Positions 1-6,607 are shown, numbered from the stretch's first letter. The stretch: DNA of 7,011 bases from Bog-793 sp050010315 (GCA_050010315.1 JBEKLG010000094.1:1-7011), one strand, 5' to 3'. A program made the numbers and translations. Notes: a model not told the origin generated them from the letters alone.

Positions 1-378
1 GCCTTCGCGCCGCCCGCCGACAACTTGCTGCTCGCCCTGCCGGGCACAGAGCTTTCCTGCGACGACCTCGTCGCCCGCACCGAACGGGGGCTGCTCCTCA
101 CCTGCTTGTGGTACATCCGCGAGGTTGACCGTCCGACGCTGCTCCTGACCGGGCTGACCCGCGATGGCGTCTATTTGGTCGAGGGCGGCGAGGTCGTCGC
201 CGCGGTGAACAACTTCCGGTTCAACGAGAGCCCGCTCGACGTCCTCGGCCGCACGATCGAGGCGAGTGCGAGCGAGCGGGCGCTGTCACGGGAGTGGCAC
301 GAATGGGCGAACCGCACGGCGATGCCCGGGTTGAGGGTCGCCGAGTTCAACATGAGCTCGGTCAGCCCCGCGAGCTGA
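1..378 (+). CDS. TldD/PmbA-family protein, C-terminal fragment (cut by window edge)
   Basis: The reading frame is open from base 1 to a TGA at 376-378 and gives 125 residues of a longer protein whose N-terminus lies outside the window. The visible part matches the C-terminal domain of the TldD/PmbA (TldE) family: a segment with GLLLTCLWYIREVD, then TGLTRDGVYLVEGGEV, then NNFRFNESPLDVL, and near the end LRVAEFNMSSVSPAS. Family members form proteases, the TldD/TldE heterodimer, known for modified-peptide maturation (microcin B17) and CcdA degradation. The zinc-binding HExxxH part of TldD would be upstream and cannot be seen, so I cannot say whether this is the catalytic TldD or the PmbA/TldE-like partner. 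The first TTG, at 25, is an internal Leu codon and not the start. The next gene on the same strand begins about 55 bp downstream. Confidence 0.85.
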   Translation, partial: AFAPPADNLLLALPGTELSCDDLVARTERGLLLTCLWYIREVDRPTLLLTGLTRDGVYLVEGGEVVAAVNNFRFNESPLDVLGRTIEASASERALSREWHEWANRTAMPGLRVAEFNMSSVSPAS

Positions 379-394
379 GGCGGCGGTCGCCGCC
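379..394 (+). terminator. GC hairpin directly after the TldD/PmbA stop codon, possible terminator
   Basis: The 16 bases immediately after the TGA are GGCGGC, a GGTC loop and GCCGCC, a perfect 6-bp GC stem. No U-run follows, so it is not a canonical intrinsic terminator. High-GC actinobacteria are reported to use U-poor hairpins, and its place right behind the stop codon fits that role. It may also be chance in such GC-rich DNA. Confidence 0.3.
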
Positions 395-433
395 GGCGCG
401 GGACTCGACGGAAAACCCGGGCATGCTAGGTAG

Positions 434-1957
434 ATGAGGCCCGCCGACTCCTCGCCGCGTGCCGCCCGCCCCGGCCGCAAAGGCGCCGGCAGGGCATTCG
501 TGCGCCCGGTCACGGCCAAAGGTCGCGGGCCGCGCCGGCGCACGAAGATCGTCGCCACGATCGGCCCGGCGTCGGACGCCGCCGAGACGCTCGGCGAAAT
601 GGCGCGGGCGGGGATGGACGTCGCCCGAATCCCGCTCGCCCACTCCTCGATGTCCGAGGGGATCGAACGCATCCGACGCATCCGGGCCGTCGTCCCGCAG
701 GTCGCGGTGCTCGCCGACCTGCCCGGCCCGAAGATCCGCTGTACGCGTTTCCCCGACGGCGGCGTCACGCTCACGGCCGGCGACGAGATCGTGCTCGTCC
801 CGGGGTCGGCGGCTCCCTCGAGCACGGCGGGGCGAGTCGGGATCACCCTCGACGAGGCGGTTGCCGACCTCGCCGAGGGCGACCGTGTCGCGATCGGCGA
901 CGGTGGCGTCTCGCTCGTCGTCGTCGGGCGACGCGGTGACGACGCCGTGTGTGCCGTGGTGAGCGGTGGCCGTGTTCAGGGTCAGCCCGGGGTGACGATT
1001 CCGGCGAGCCGGATTGCGCTTTCCACGCCGACACCCGAGGACATCGAACGGATCCACGAGCTCGTCGCCGAGGGGGTCGACCTCATCGCCGTCTCCTTCG
1101 TGCGTATTCCATCGGACATGGAGGTGGCACGCGCCGCGTTGGCAGGCGACAAGACGATGCTCGTCGCCAAGATCGAGACGCCGGACGGCCTCACGCACCT
1201 CGAGGAGATCCTCCGGGCGAGCGACGCCGTGATGGTGGCGCGCGGCGACCTCGGTGTCCGGGTGTCCCTGGAAGATGTGCCGCACCTGCAGAAGCGGATC
1301 ATCCGCGCCGGTGTCCGCCACGGCATGCCGGTCATCACGGCGACCCAGATGCTCGAGTCGATGATCAACCTGCCGATCCCGACCCGCGCCGAGGTGGCCG
1401 ACGTCGCCAACGCGGTCCTCGACGGCACGAGCGCCGTCATGCTCTCGGCGGAGACGGCGATCGGACGGGATCCGGTGCGCGTCTGCGAGACGATGGCCCG
1501 CATCGTTCTCCGCGCCGAGGAGGACTTCGACTACCTGGGCTGGGGATCGCGCCTCGACCCCCAGGAGGTCGCCGGAGAAGCCCTGGCGCCGGCACGCGTC
1601 ACCGCGGCGATCACCGCGGCGGGCTGGCGGGCGGCGCTCGAGATGGATGCTGCCGCCATCGTTGCCTGCACGAGATCCGGTGCGACGGCGCGGGCGATCT
1701 CCCGCTTCCGGCCGGCCACGCGCATCGTCGCGGCGACGACCTCGAAGCGCGTGCAACGTCAGCTCGCGCTGAGCTGGGGCGTCGAGACCGTCATCGTCGG
1801 CAGCTCGGTGTCGACCGACGACGTCATCCGGCAGGCGGTCGAGGCGAGCGTCGCGGCGGGTGCGGCCGCGTCGGGCGACGTCGTCGTCGTGCTCGCCGGC
1901 TCGCCGCACTCGGAGGTGGTCGTGTCGAACACGCTCGAGGTCGTCCGCGTCCCCTGA
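434..1957 (+). CDS. pyk: Pyruvate kinase with altered monovalent-cation site
   Basis: Cytosolic glycolytic enzyme that transfers phosphate from phosphoenolpyruvate to ADP, giving pyruvate and ATP. The protein has 507 residues, near the usual 470-500 plus an Arg/Pro-rich N-terminal tail. Visible landmarks: TKIVATIGPAS (37-47), catalytic Arg65, the DLPGPKIR segment (95-102) followed by the B domain (about 105-190), catalytic Lys246 and Mg-ligand Glu248 in VAKIETPDG, Asp272 in ARGDLG, TATQML (302-307), PTRAEVADVANAVLDGT (316-332), and a C-terminal domain from about 385. The usual K+-ligand motif RxNxS reads R65-I-P67-L-A69, so Asn and Ser are lost. The position equivalent to rabbit Thr113 is Leu96 and that of Glu117 is Lys100, the pattern linked to K+-independent enzymes. 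The Glu after GDLGV is Arg276. Start choice: ATG 434 has only AGG three bases upstream, while GTG 500 has AGGG five bases upstream and gives 485 residues, so the shorter form is a serious alternative. Confidence 0.93.
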   Translation: MRPADSSPRAARPGRKGAGRAFVRPVTAKGRGPRRRTKIVATIGPASDAAETLGEMARAGMDVARIPLAHSSMSEGIERIRRIRAVVPQVAVLADLPGPKIRCTRFPDGGVTLTAGDEIVLVPGSAAPSSTAGRVGITLDEAVADLAEGDRVAIGDGGVSLVVVGRRGDDAVCAVVSGGRVQGQPGVTIPASRIALSTPTPEDIERIHELVAEGVDLIAVSFVRIPSDMEVARAALAGDKTMLVAKIETPDGLTHLEEILRASDAVMVARGDLGVRVSLEDVPHLQKRIIRAGVRHGMPVITATQMLESMINLPIPTRAEVADVANAVLDGTSAVMLSAETAIGRDPVRVCETMARIVLRAEEDFDYLGWGSRLDPQEVAGEALAPARVTAAITAAGWRAALEMDAAAIVACTRSGATARAISRFRPATRIVAATTSKRVQRQLALSWGVETVIVGSSVSTDDVIRQAVEASVAAGAAASGDVVVVLAGSPHSEVVVSNTLEVVRVP

Positions 1958-1973
1958 GAGGGTGCGCGAAGAG

Positions 1974-2651
1974 TCACCTCCCCGCTCTAGGCGGCGCCCC
2001 TCGGATCACGGCCATCTCCGCGGCGAATGCGTCGGAGCCGCCACCGAACCACATCTCAGAGATGGGCGGGGGCAGGTGGGTGCGCATCTCCTCAAGTAGG
2101 TCAGCGGGCATCGCTTCGATCGCAAGTCCGAAGGGAAGCCACAGTCGCGTGCCGGAGTACTGCGAGATTGCGTGCGCCGGGAGCGCCCCCCACTCAGGCG
2201 GCGAAATGACTCGCGCCGCGATCGGCAGCACCTCCTCCTCTTCTTGGCTGAGATGTGGCGAGAGCGTCTCGAGGAGCGACTCGCACGCAGCGGCGAGCGC
2301 TCGGCCGTCGGCAGCCGACCCCGATGCCCCGAAGCGCTTTGCGGCATGCCGGGCCGCTTCGAGGCTCGACGCCACGGCGACATGTTGGGCATCCATTCGT
2401 GAAAGCAGCTCTTGGTGCTCAGGTGCTCGCTCGGCAAGGCGCGGGTACAAGAGTTCGTCCTCGCTGGCGTGATGGACGTGCAGGAGCCAGAGAAGCTCGC
2501 CGAGGTAGTCCGCAAGACGCAGAGCACGTTCGGTGTCTCCGTCGCGCACCGACGCAAGTTGACCCGGTGCGTCACCGAGTCCACGCCTGAACCCGTCGTG
2601 GACGGAGTACATGTCGCGGACGTCGGTCAGATTCGTGATGTCAGCAGTCAT
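1974..2651 (-). CDS. Hemerythrin HHE cation-binding domain protein
   Basis: A 225-residue soluble protein. The first about 145 residues fit the hemerythrin/HHE four-helix bundle that binds a di-iron centre: His18 in helix 1, H60-x3-E64 within HVHHASEDELLYP (58-70), His90, and H133-x3-E137 within HLSQEEEEVLP. These are the expected ligands in the expected order. Bacterial HHE proteins bind O2 or NO, sense or store iron, or take part in stress responses; which applies here cannot be read from the sequence. Residues about 150-225 (PPEWGALPAHAIS, then a Leu/Met-rich end) form the C-terminal extension seen in many actinobacterial HHE proteins. There is no signal peptide or membrane segment. The ATG at 2651 is supported by a strong Shine-Dalgarno. 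The gene stands alone, convergent with pyk, with 16 bp between the two stop codons. Confidence 0.88.
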   Translation of the reverse strand: MTADITNLTDVRDMYSVHDGFRRGLGDAPGQLASVRDGDTERALRLADYLGELLWLLHVHHASEDELLYPRLAERAPEHQELLSRMDAQHVAVASSLEAARHAAKRFGASGSAADGRALAAACESLLETLSPHLSQEEEEVLPIAARVISPPEWGALPAHAISQYSGTRLWLPFGLAIEAMPADLLEEMRTHLPPPISEMWFGGGSDAFAAEMAVIRGAPPRAGR

Positions 2652-2660
2652 TGGGTCCCC

Positions 2661-2666
2661 CCTCCC
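2661..2666 (-). promoter_or_regulatory. Strong ribosome binding site of the hemerythrin gene
   Basis: On the minus strand GGGAGG, followed by more G residues, lies nine bases upstream of the ATG at 2651. It decides the start of the hemerythrin protein and is the strongest Shine-Dalgarno in the left half of the window. Confidence 0.75.
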
Positions 2667-2777
2667 GAGAGCACAGCAACTTCCGTGGTGACGATAACGG
2701 CGTCGCGCGCAATCGATGCAGTCGACGGCCTTCGGCGCGAAGGAGTCCGTGTTCCAATCGAGTTACAGGCTGACATC

Positions 2778-2811
2778 CGCGATCGCCGGGGCGGGGCGTC
2801 TCGCGATCGCC
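2778..2811. repeat. Pair of CGCGATCGCC direct repeats, each with a GCGATCGC palindrome
   Basis: CGCGATCGCC occurs at 2778-2787 and again at 2802-2811, 24 bp apart start to start. Each copy holds the 8-bp palindrome GCGATCGC. They lie about 130-160 bp upstream of the hemerythrin start, so they could be a paired binding site, but such GC-rich palindromes also arise by chance. Confidence 0.4.
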
Positions 2812-2902
2812 ACCGACCGTCACTTGAGGGATGCCTAGTTCGCTCGTTCGGGCCCAAGCTAGGAGATACCGGTCAAGATTCCCGAACGCCTCACAGGGGC
2901 AG

Positions 2903-2933
2903 ACGACCGGTCGTTTGAGTGGTCGGGTCAAAC
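2903..2933. promoter_or_regulatory. Perfect palindrome plus inverted repeat, operator candidate
   Basis: ACGACCGGTCGT at 2903-2914 is a perfect 12-bp palindrome. It overlaps by two bases the left arm of a second symmetric element, GTTTGA (2913-2918), nine bases, TCAAAC (2928-2933). Palindromes of this size are typical of dimeric regulators, including the TetR family, and a decayed TetR-like gene ends about 65 bp away. No U-run follows, so a terminator is unlikely. The function is inferred. Confidence 0.35.
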
Positions 2934-2998
2934 CGCCGGATCCACCACTTCCGGACGATTTCGGCCCCGGGCGGTCCGACCGAGGTTGGGCGGCACGG

Positions 2999-3711
2999 TT
3001 ACGCGTTCGGGGGGACCCAGGAACTCAGTGCCTGACGGACGCTGTCCAACCGCTCCTCGTTCCACTCGATCGCGGGATCGGGCTCAAGGAACGCAGTCGC
3101 GATGCTGGCGATGCCGAGGGCCGCCAGGGACCACTCGCCCTTGCCCGCTGCCCCGAAGGGGCTCGCCTCGGCCCGATGCGTGGCCATGTCGGGGGTAGAC
3201 AGAGCCATGAGGACCAGTCCACGCATAGTCGCACTAAGCAACGTGGCCATCGCCTCGAAGGCAGTCCCGAGCTCGGGCCGCAACCGGTAGCCGAACAGTC
3301 CCGCCGATTGCTCCCAGGTCGTCGCGATCTTGCTGATGCGGTCTCGTTCCGGCTGGGCAAGAGCCACCTGGAATTGGTCGCGTAGCTCGCCTTCGGCCAG
3401 GCTCATTAACGTCGTGTGCAGGGCGATGTAGGTTCGCCAACCCGCCGACTCGGAGACGGGTCAAGTCCAGGAGCACCAACTGCAGGAGAAGCTCAACGAC
3501 GAGGCTCTGGCGGCGTCCGGGAGTCTCCAGCCAGTCCAGGTGCTCGACGACAACACGTCGCGTCAAGTCCACTTCGTCGTTGGCAATCGTCGGCGTGGAG
3601 TCTTTGGCTAGCTCCTTCACGATCGCTGAAGAACAAGTCCTTGTACGGCCAGCGGTCGGCGGACGGTTCGCGAGCCAACTCGTCAGACCTCTGGACGCTA
3701 TGACCGGGTCA
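2999..3711 (-). pseudogene. Frameshifted TetR-type transcriptional regulator remnant
   Basis: Protein-like sequence continues through three minus-strand frames. (1) About 3708-3625 encodes a piece with SDELAREPS and RWPYKDLFFSD, resembling the HTH region and the W/F-P-x-K-D-x-F boundary after a TetR DNA-binding domain. (2) About 3623-3462 encodes VKELAKDSTP, then VVVEHLDWLETPGRRQSLVV. (3) 3460-2999 encodes VSESAGWRTYIALHTTLMSL, then EGELRDQF, RLRPELGTAFEAMATLL and MRGLVLMALSTPD, typical of a TetR ligand-binding C-terminal domain, ending in TAA. The pieces join into one plausible regulator only with two frame changes, near 3625 and 3462. Frame 3 has an in-frame stop (3463-3461) just before the join, and the recognition-helix part is missing or unrecognisable. 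No intact start with a full HTH is visible. The longest single frame is 135 residues (3406-2999), so a short C-terminal-only protein is possible. Sequencing error is the other explanation. Confidence 0.5.
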
Positions 3712-3762
3712 CAACGCCTACCTGTATTTCAATCAGACGACTCAGCGTGCCGGGTGTTCACC

Positions 3763-4566
3763 TCACTGGCCCTCGTCCGGCCCGCGCCGGCGCGGGGGAC
3801 GGCGACACGGCAGGACGACGATCCCACCGAGGCCGTCCTCGATGACGCGCAACTCGGCGCCGTAGTGGCGGGCGAGGGTGCGCGCCGTGAGGACCTCGCG
3901 GGCCGTGCCGACGGCGATGATCCGCCCGTCGGCGAGGAGCGCGAGGTGGTCGGCGAACTCGCCGGCGAGGGTGAGGTCGTGCATCGCGCTCACCACCGTG
4001 AGCTGGCGCTCGTCGCGCAGCGCGTCGACGAGCTCGAGGACGTGCTGGCCGTGGCCGACGTCGAGCGCCGCGGTCGGCTCGTCGAGGAGGAGCAACGGGG
4101 CCTGCTGGGCGAGCGCGCGCCCGAGCACGGCGCGCTGGGCCTCGCCGCCGGAGAGCGAGCCGAGCTGGCGGCCGGCGAGCTCCGCGAGGTCGAGCCGCTC
4201 GAGGACCTCGGCGGCGACGGCCCGGTCGCGGCGGCTCTCCGTGCCGAAGAAGGCGATGTACGGGGTCCGGCCGAGGGCCACGTACTCGGCGACGGACATC
4301 GCCGCCGGCAGAACCGGGCGTTGGGGGACGTAGGCGACGAGCCGGGCGAGATGGCGCCGCCTGGCGGCGTCGAGCAGCTCGTCACCGAGTCGGACCTCGC
4401 CGGCAAATCCGACGAGCCCGCAGAGCGCGCGCAGCAGCGTCGTCTTGCCACCCCCGTTCGGCCCGATGAGGCAGAGCCAGCCGCCCGACGGGACGCCGAA
4501 GGAGATCCCCGACAGGACCTCCCGGCCGTCGTAGGCGACGCGGAGGTCCGCGACGGTGACCCTCAC
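3763..4566 (-). CDS. btuD: Vitamin B12 ABC transporter, ATP-binding protein BtuD
   Basis: A 267-residue ABC ATPase that powers the importer from the cytoplasmic face. Motifs in order: Walker A GPNGGGKTT (35-43), Q-loop Gln82 in YVPQR, signature LSGGEAQR (138-145), Walker B LLLLDEPT (158-165), D-loop ALD (167-169), H-loop His196 in AMHD. All catalytic residues are present. The length and the segment TPYIAFFG (101-108) fit the FecE/BtuD class serving FecCD-type permeases. The start is GTG 4566, whose bases overlap the permease stop (GTGA), indicating translational coupling. The C-terminus after about 250 is a short Arg/Pro-rich tail. It is the last gene of the B12 operon; its TGA (3765-3763) is followed by the TetR-like remnant and I see no clear terminator. 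Without the riboswitch it could equally be a siderophore ATPase. Confidence 0.93.
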   Translation of the reverse strand: MRVTVADLRVAYDGREVLSGISFGVPSGGWLCLIGPNGGGKTTLLRALCGLVGFAGEVRLGDELLDAARRRHLARLVAYVPQRPVLPAAMSVAEYVALGRTPYIAFFGTESRRDRAVAAEVLERLDLAELAGRQLGSLSGGEAQRAVLGRALAQQAPLLLLDEPTAALDVGHGQHVLELVDALRDERQLTVVSAMHDLTLAGEFADHLALLADGRIIAVGTAREVLTARTLARHYGAELRVIEDGLGGIVVLPCRRPPRRRGPDEGQ

Positions 4567-5591
4567 GGCGCCCGCCGCGACTGGCGCAGGACGACCAAGA
4601 AGAACGGCGCCCCGACGAAGGCCGTGACGACGCCGAGCGGCACCTCGGCGGGCGGGAGCACCGACCGGGCGACGATGTCTGCTGCGATGAGGAACGCCGC
4701 GCCGACGACGATGGAAAGCGGCAGGATCCGCCGGTAGGTCGGGCCGGCGACGAGGCGGATCGTGTGCGGCACGATGATGCCGACGAAGCCGACGAGTCCG
4801 CTCACCGCGACGACGGCTGCCGTGGCGAGGGTCGAGGCGACGACGACGAGGAGCCGCACCCGCTCGGCTCGCACGCCGAGGCTGTCGGCCTCCTCGTCGC
4901 CGACTGCCATCACGTCGAGGAGGCGCCGCGAGGCAACGAGCACAGCGCCGCAGACGGCGACGTAGGGCGCGACGAGCTCGACCTGCCGCCAGTCGGCGGT
5001 CGACAACCCTCCCAAGATCCAGGAGTAGACGGCCATGAGCGTCGGGGTATTGCGCTGCTGGGTGTAGGTCTGGATCGCGGTGAAAAACGATCCGACGGCG
5101 ACGCCGGCGAGGATAAGGCTCGTCGTCGTGCGCTGGCGCTGGCCCGACCGGCCGAGGACGTAGGTGAGGGCGACGGCGACGAGCGCGCCGAGGAACGCCG
5201 CCAGAGGCACTGGGTCGATCGCCCACGCCGCCGGGTCGGCGATCGCCGCCACGGCGAGCGTCGCCCCGAGCCCGGCCCCCGCCGCCACTCCCAGCAGATA
5301 CGGGTCGGCGAGCGGGTTCTGGAACACTCCCTGGTAGGAGGCTCCCGCCATCGCCAGCGTCGCGCCGACGATTCCCGCGAGCACGACCCGGGGGGCGCGG
5401 ATCTGCCAGACGATCCCGGCGTCGAGCGCTGAGGCATGGCTGTGGAAGCCGAACGGCAGCTTCGAAGCGAGGACGCCGAGGACTGTGGCCGGCGAGAGAT
5501 CAGCCGGTCCGACGAGCACGGCGGCGAGTGTCGCGGCGGCGAGCACGAGGCAGGCGCCAGCGAAAAGCCACCCGCCGTGGCGCGCTCTCAA
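4563..5591 (-). CDS. btuC: Vitamin B12 ABC transporter, permease BtuC (FecCD family)
   Basis: A 342-residue polytopic inner-membrane permease of the FecCD/BtuC family, which has about ten helices; the dimer forms the channel for cobalamin. The first helix is at about 8-28. The family block IRAPRVVLAGIVGATLAMAG (64-83) is followed by YQGVFQNPLADPYLLG (86-101). GDEEADSLGV (231-240) is the cytoplasmic loop that docks on the ATPase, and GFVGIIVPHTIRL (258-270) and PLGVVTAFVGAPFF (318-331) are conserved C-terminal segments. The start is TTG 5591, chosen because it overlaps the btuF stop as TTGA, gives the normal family length and places the first helix correctly; the same frame stays open far upstream only as a shadow of btuF. 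The Shine-Dalgarno is weak, consistent with translation by coupling to btuF. Confidence 0.92.
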   Translation of the reverse strand: MRARHGGWLFAGACLVLAAATLAAVLVGPADLSPATVLGVLASKLPFGFHSHASALDAGIVWQIRAPRVVLAGIVGATLAMAGASYQGVFQNPLADPYLLGVAAGAGLGATLAVAAIADPAAWAIDPVPLAAFLGALVAVALTYVLGRSGQRQRTTTSLILAGVAVGSFFTAIQTYTQQRNTPTLMAVYSWILGGLSTADWRQVELVAPYVAVCGAVLVASRRLLDVMAVGDEEADSLGVRAERVRLLVVVASTLATAAVVAVSGLVGFVGIIVPHTIRLVAGPTYRRILPLSIVVGAAFLIAADIVARSVLPPAEVPLGVVTAFVGAPFFLVVLRQSRRAP

Positions 5592-6601
5592 GCGGCCTGG
5601 TGCCGTCGGATCCTCCACAGCGCGGCCTCGACGTCCCGGGCGAAGACGACAACGCGCGGTCCCCAGCGCGACGCGACGTCGTCGTTGAGCGGAACGACGT
5701 CGCCGTCGCGCACAGCGGCGATCCCGCGCCAACCCGGTCGCGCCGCGAGGGTCCGGGCCGACTGACCACAGCAGACGGTGTCGGCGAGGAAGATGATCTC
5801 CGGATCGGCCTTGACGACGTACTCGTCGGAGAGCTGGGGGTAGCCGCTCGACGCGCCCTTGGCGGTGTCGGCGATGTCGCGTAGTCCGAAAGCCGAGAGC
5901 AGCCGGCCGGCGTAGGTCGACGATGTCACCGAGTAGAAGTCGGGCTCGAGCTCGAAGTAGTACGTGGGCGGGGAGGCAAAGCGCGGCGCGGCGGCTACGG
6001 CCGCGGCGATTTCGGCGCGCATGCGCCGGACGAGCGCGGTCGCCGCTGCTTTGTGGCCGGTCACCTCGCCGAGAGACTCGATTTGGTGATAGGTCCCGGC
6101 GAGATTGGCCGCGGCGGGTTCGAGGAGTACGCGAATGCCGAGCGCGCCGAGCGAGTGCACGAATCCCTCGGGGTTGTAGGAGACGACGACGAGATCGGGG
6201 CGGTAGCGGGCGATCGCCTCGATGTTCGGCTCGAGTCCCGACAGGCTTGTTCGCGGTGCCGTCGACGGGTAGTCGGAATCGTCGTCGACGGCGACCACCT
6301 GGTGGCCGGCGCCGATCGCGAAGAGCATCTCGGTCGCCGTCGGCGAGAGGGAGATGATGCGATGGGGCGGTCGAGAGGCCTTCTTTCGGACGGAGGGCGC
6401 GAGGCGCGGGCGATCCAGGGCGACCGCGGGTCGCCGGGTGGTGTCTTTTCCGGCAGCCTCCGCCCCCGGGAGGGCGAGCGATGCCGCGAGGACGATGCCC
6501 GCGGCGATGCCGGCCACAAGGCGTCGGGGTGACGGGCCGGGATTCTTCATTGCCATGAGCCGTGGCTGGCGGCTGACGGCGATTCGGTCGTTGCTGGTCA
6601 T
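5588..6601 (-). CDS. btuF: Vitamin B12 ABC transporter, substrate-binding protein BtuF
   Basis: A 337-residue extracytoplasmic binding protein of the BtuF/FhuD-like class III type, which captures cobalamin and delivers it to BtuCD. Visible: a charged N-region, then a hydrophobic signal segment (about 28-45) with a likely cleavage near ALPGAEA (43-49); RIISLSPTATEMLFAIGAG (81-99), the family's first strand and helix; GLEPNIEAIARYRPDLVVV (122-140), with Glu128 where the permease-docking Glu normally lies; and YPQLSDEYVVKADPEIIFLA (254-273), with Glu260 as the likely second docking Glu. The start is ATG 6601, with AAGGAG six bases upstream; internal ATGs at 6556 and 6550 have no Shine-Dalgarno. 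No Cys lipobox follows the signal segment, unlike most Gram-positive binding proteins, so the protein may be secreted or stay anchored by the uncleaved helix. An adjacent Cys-Cys pair (277-278) is notable. It is the first gene of the operon, behind the riboswitch. Confidence 0.92.
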   Translation of the reverse strand: MTSNDRIAVSRQPRLMAMKNPGPSPRRLVAGIAAGIVLAASLALPGAEAAGKDTTRRPAVALDRPRLAPSVRKKASRPPHRIISLSPTATEMLFAIGAGHQVVAVDDDSDYPSTAPRTSLSGLEPNIEAIARYRPDLVVVSYNPEGFVHSLGALGIRVLLEPAAANLAGTYHQIESLGEVTGHKAAATALVRRMRAEIAAAVAAAPRFASPPTYYFELEPDFYSVTSSTYAGRLLSAFGLRDIADTAKGASSGYPQLSDEYVVKADPEIIFLADTVCCGQSARTLAARPGWRGIAAVRDGDVVPLNDDVASRWGPRVVVFARDVEAALWRIRRHQAA

Positions 6602-6607
6602 CTCCCA

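Larger units (their letters stand above)
2652..2998. other. Non-coding region with several palindromes between hemerythrin and the TetR-like remnant
   Basis: In 347 bp I see no convincing gene; the open frames here have no family-like motifs. Structures present: a CCTTCG / CGAAGG stem with a three-base loop (2729-2743), two copies of CGCGATCGCC at 2778-2787 and 2802-2811, a perfect 12-bp palindrome ACGACCGGTCGT (2903-2914), and a GTTTGA / TCAAAC inverted repeat (2913-2918 and 2928-2933). The hemerythrin promoter must lie here if the gene is transcribed alone, but I could not find a convincing -35/-10 pair. Confidence 0.6.

Noticed and set aside
362..1909. Long minus-strand frame (515 codons) opposite pyruvate kinase
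   Set aside because: It is the antisense shadow of a clear enzyme gene in GC-rich DNA, Arg/Asp/His-rich, with no family-like motifs.
949..2472. Long + strand frame (507 codons) over the end of pyruvate kinase and the hemerythrin gene
   Set aside because: It is rich in Arg/Gly/Asp, has no recognisable motifs and overlaps two well-supported genes on either strand.
2641..2931. 96-codon minus-strand frame upstream of hemerythrin
   Set aside because: No recognisable domain, it runs through the hemerythrin Shine-Dalgarno and start, and composition looks non-coding.
3701..3711. Small palindrome TGACCGGGTCA downstream of btuD as a terminator
   Set aside because: The arms are only five bases around one central base, so it cannot form a stable RNA hairpin, and no U-run follows.
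3707..3790. + strand peptide containing HNAYLYFNQT, faintly like the end of a DUF72-type protein
   Set aside because: It follows directly after an in-frame stop, is very short and runs into the antisense of btuD; too little to call a gene remnant.
3580..4737. Long + strand frame (385 codons) opposite btuD
   Set aside because: It is antisense to an ATPase with every ABC motif; composition is Glu/Ala/Arg-rich and typical of a shadow frame.
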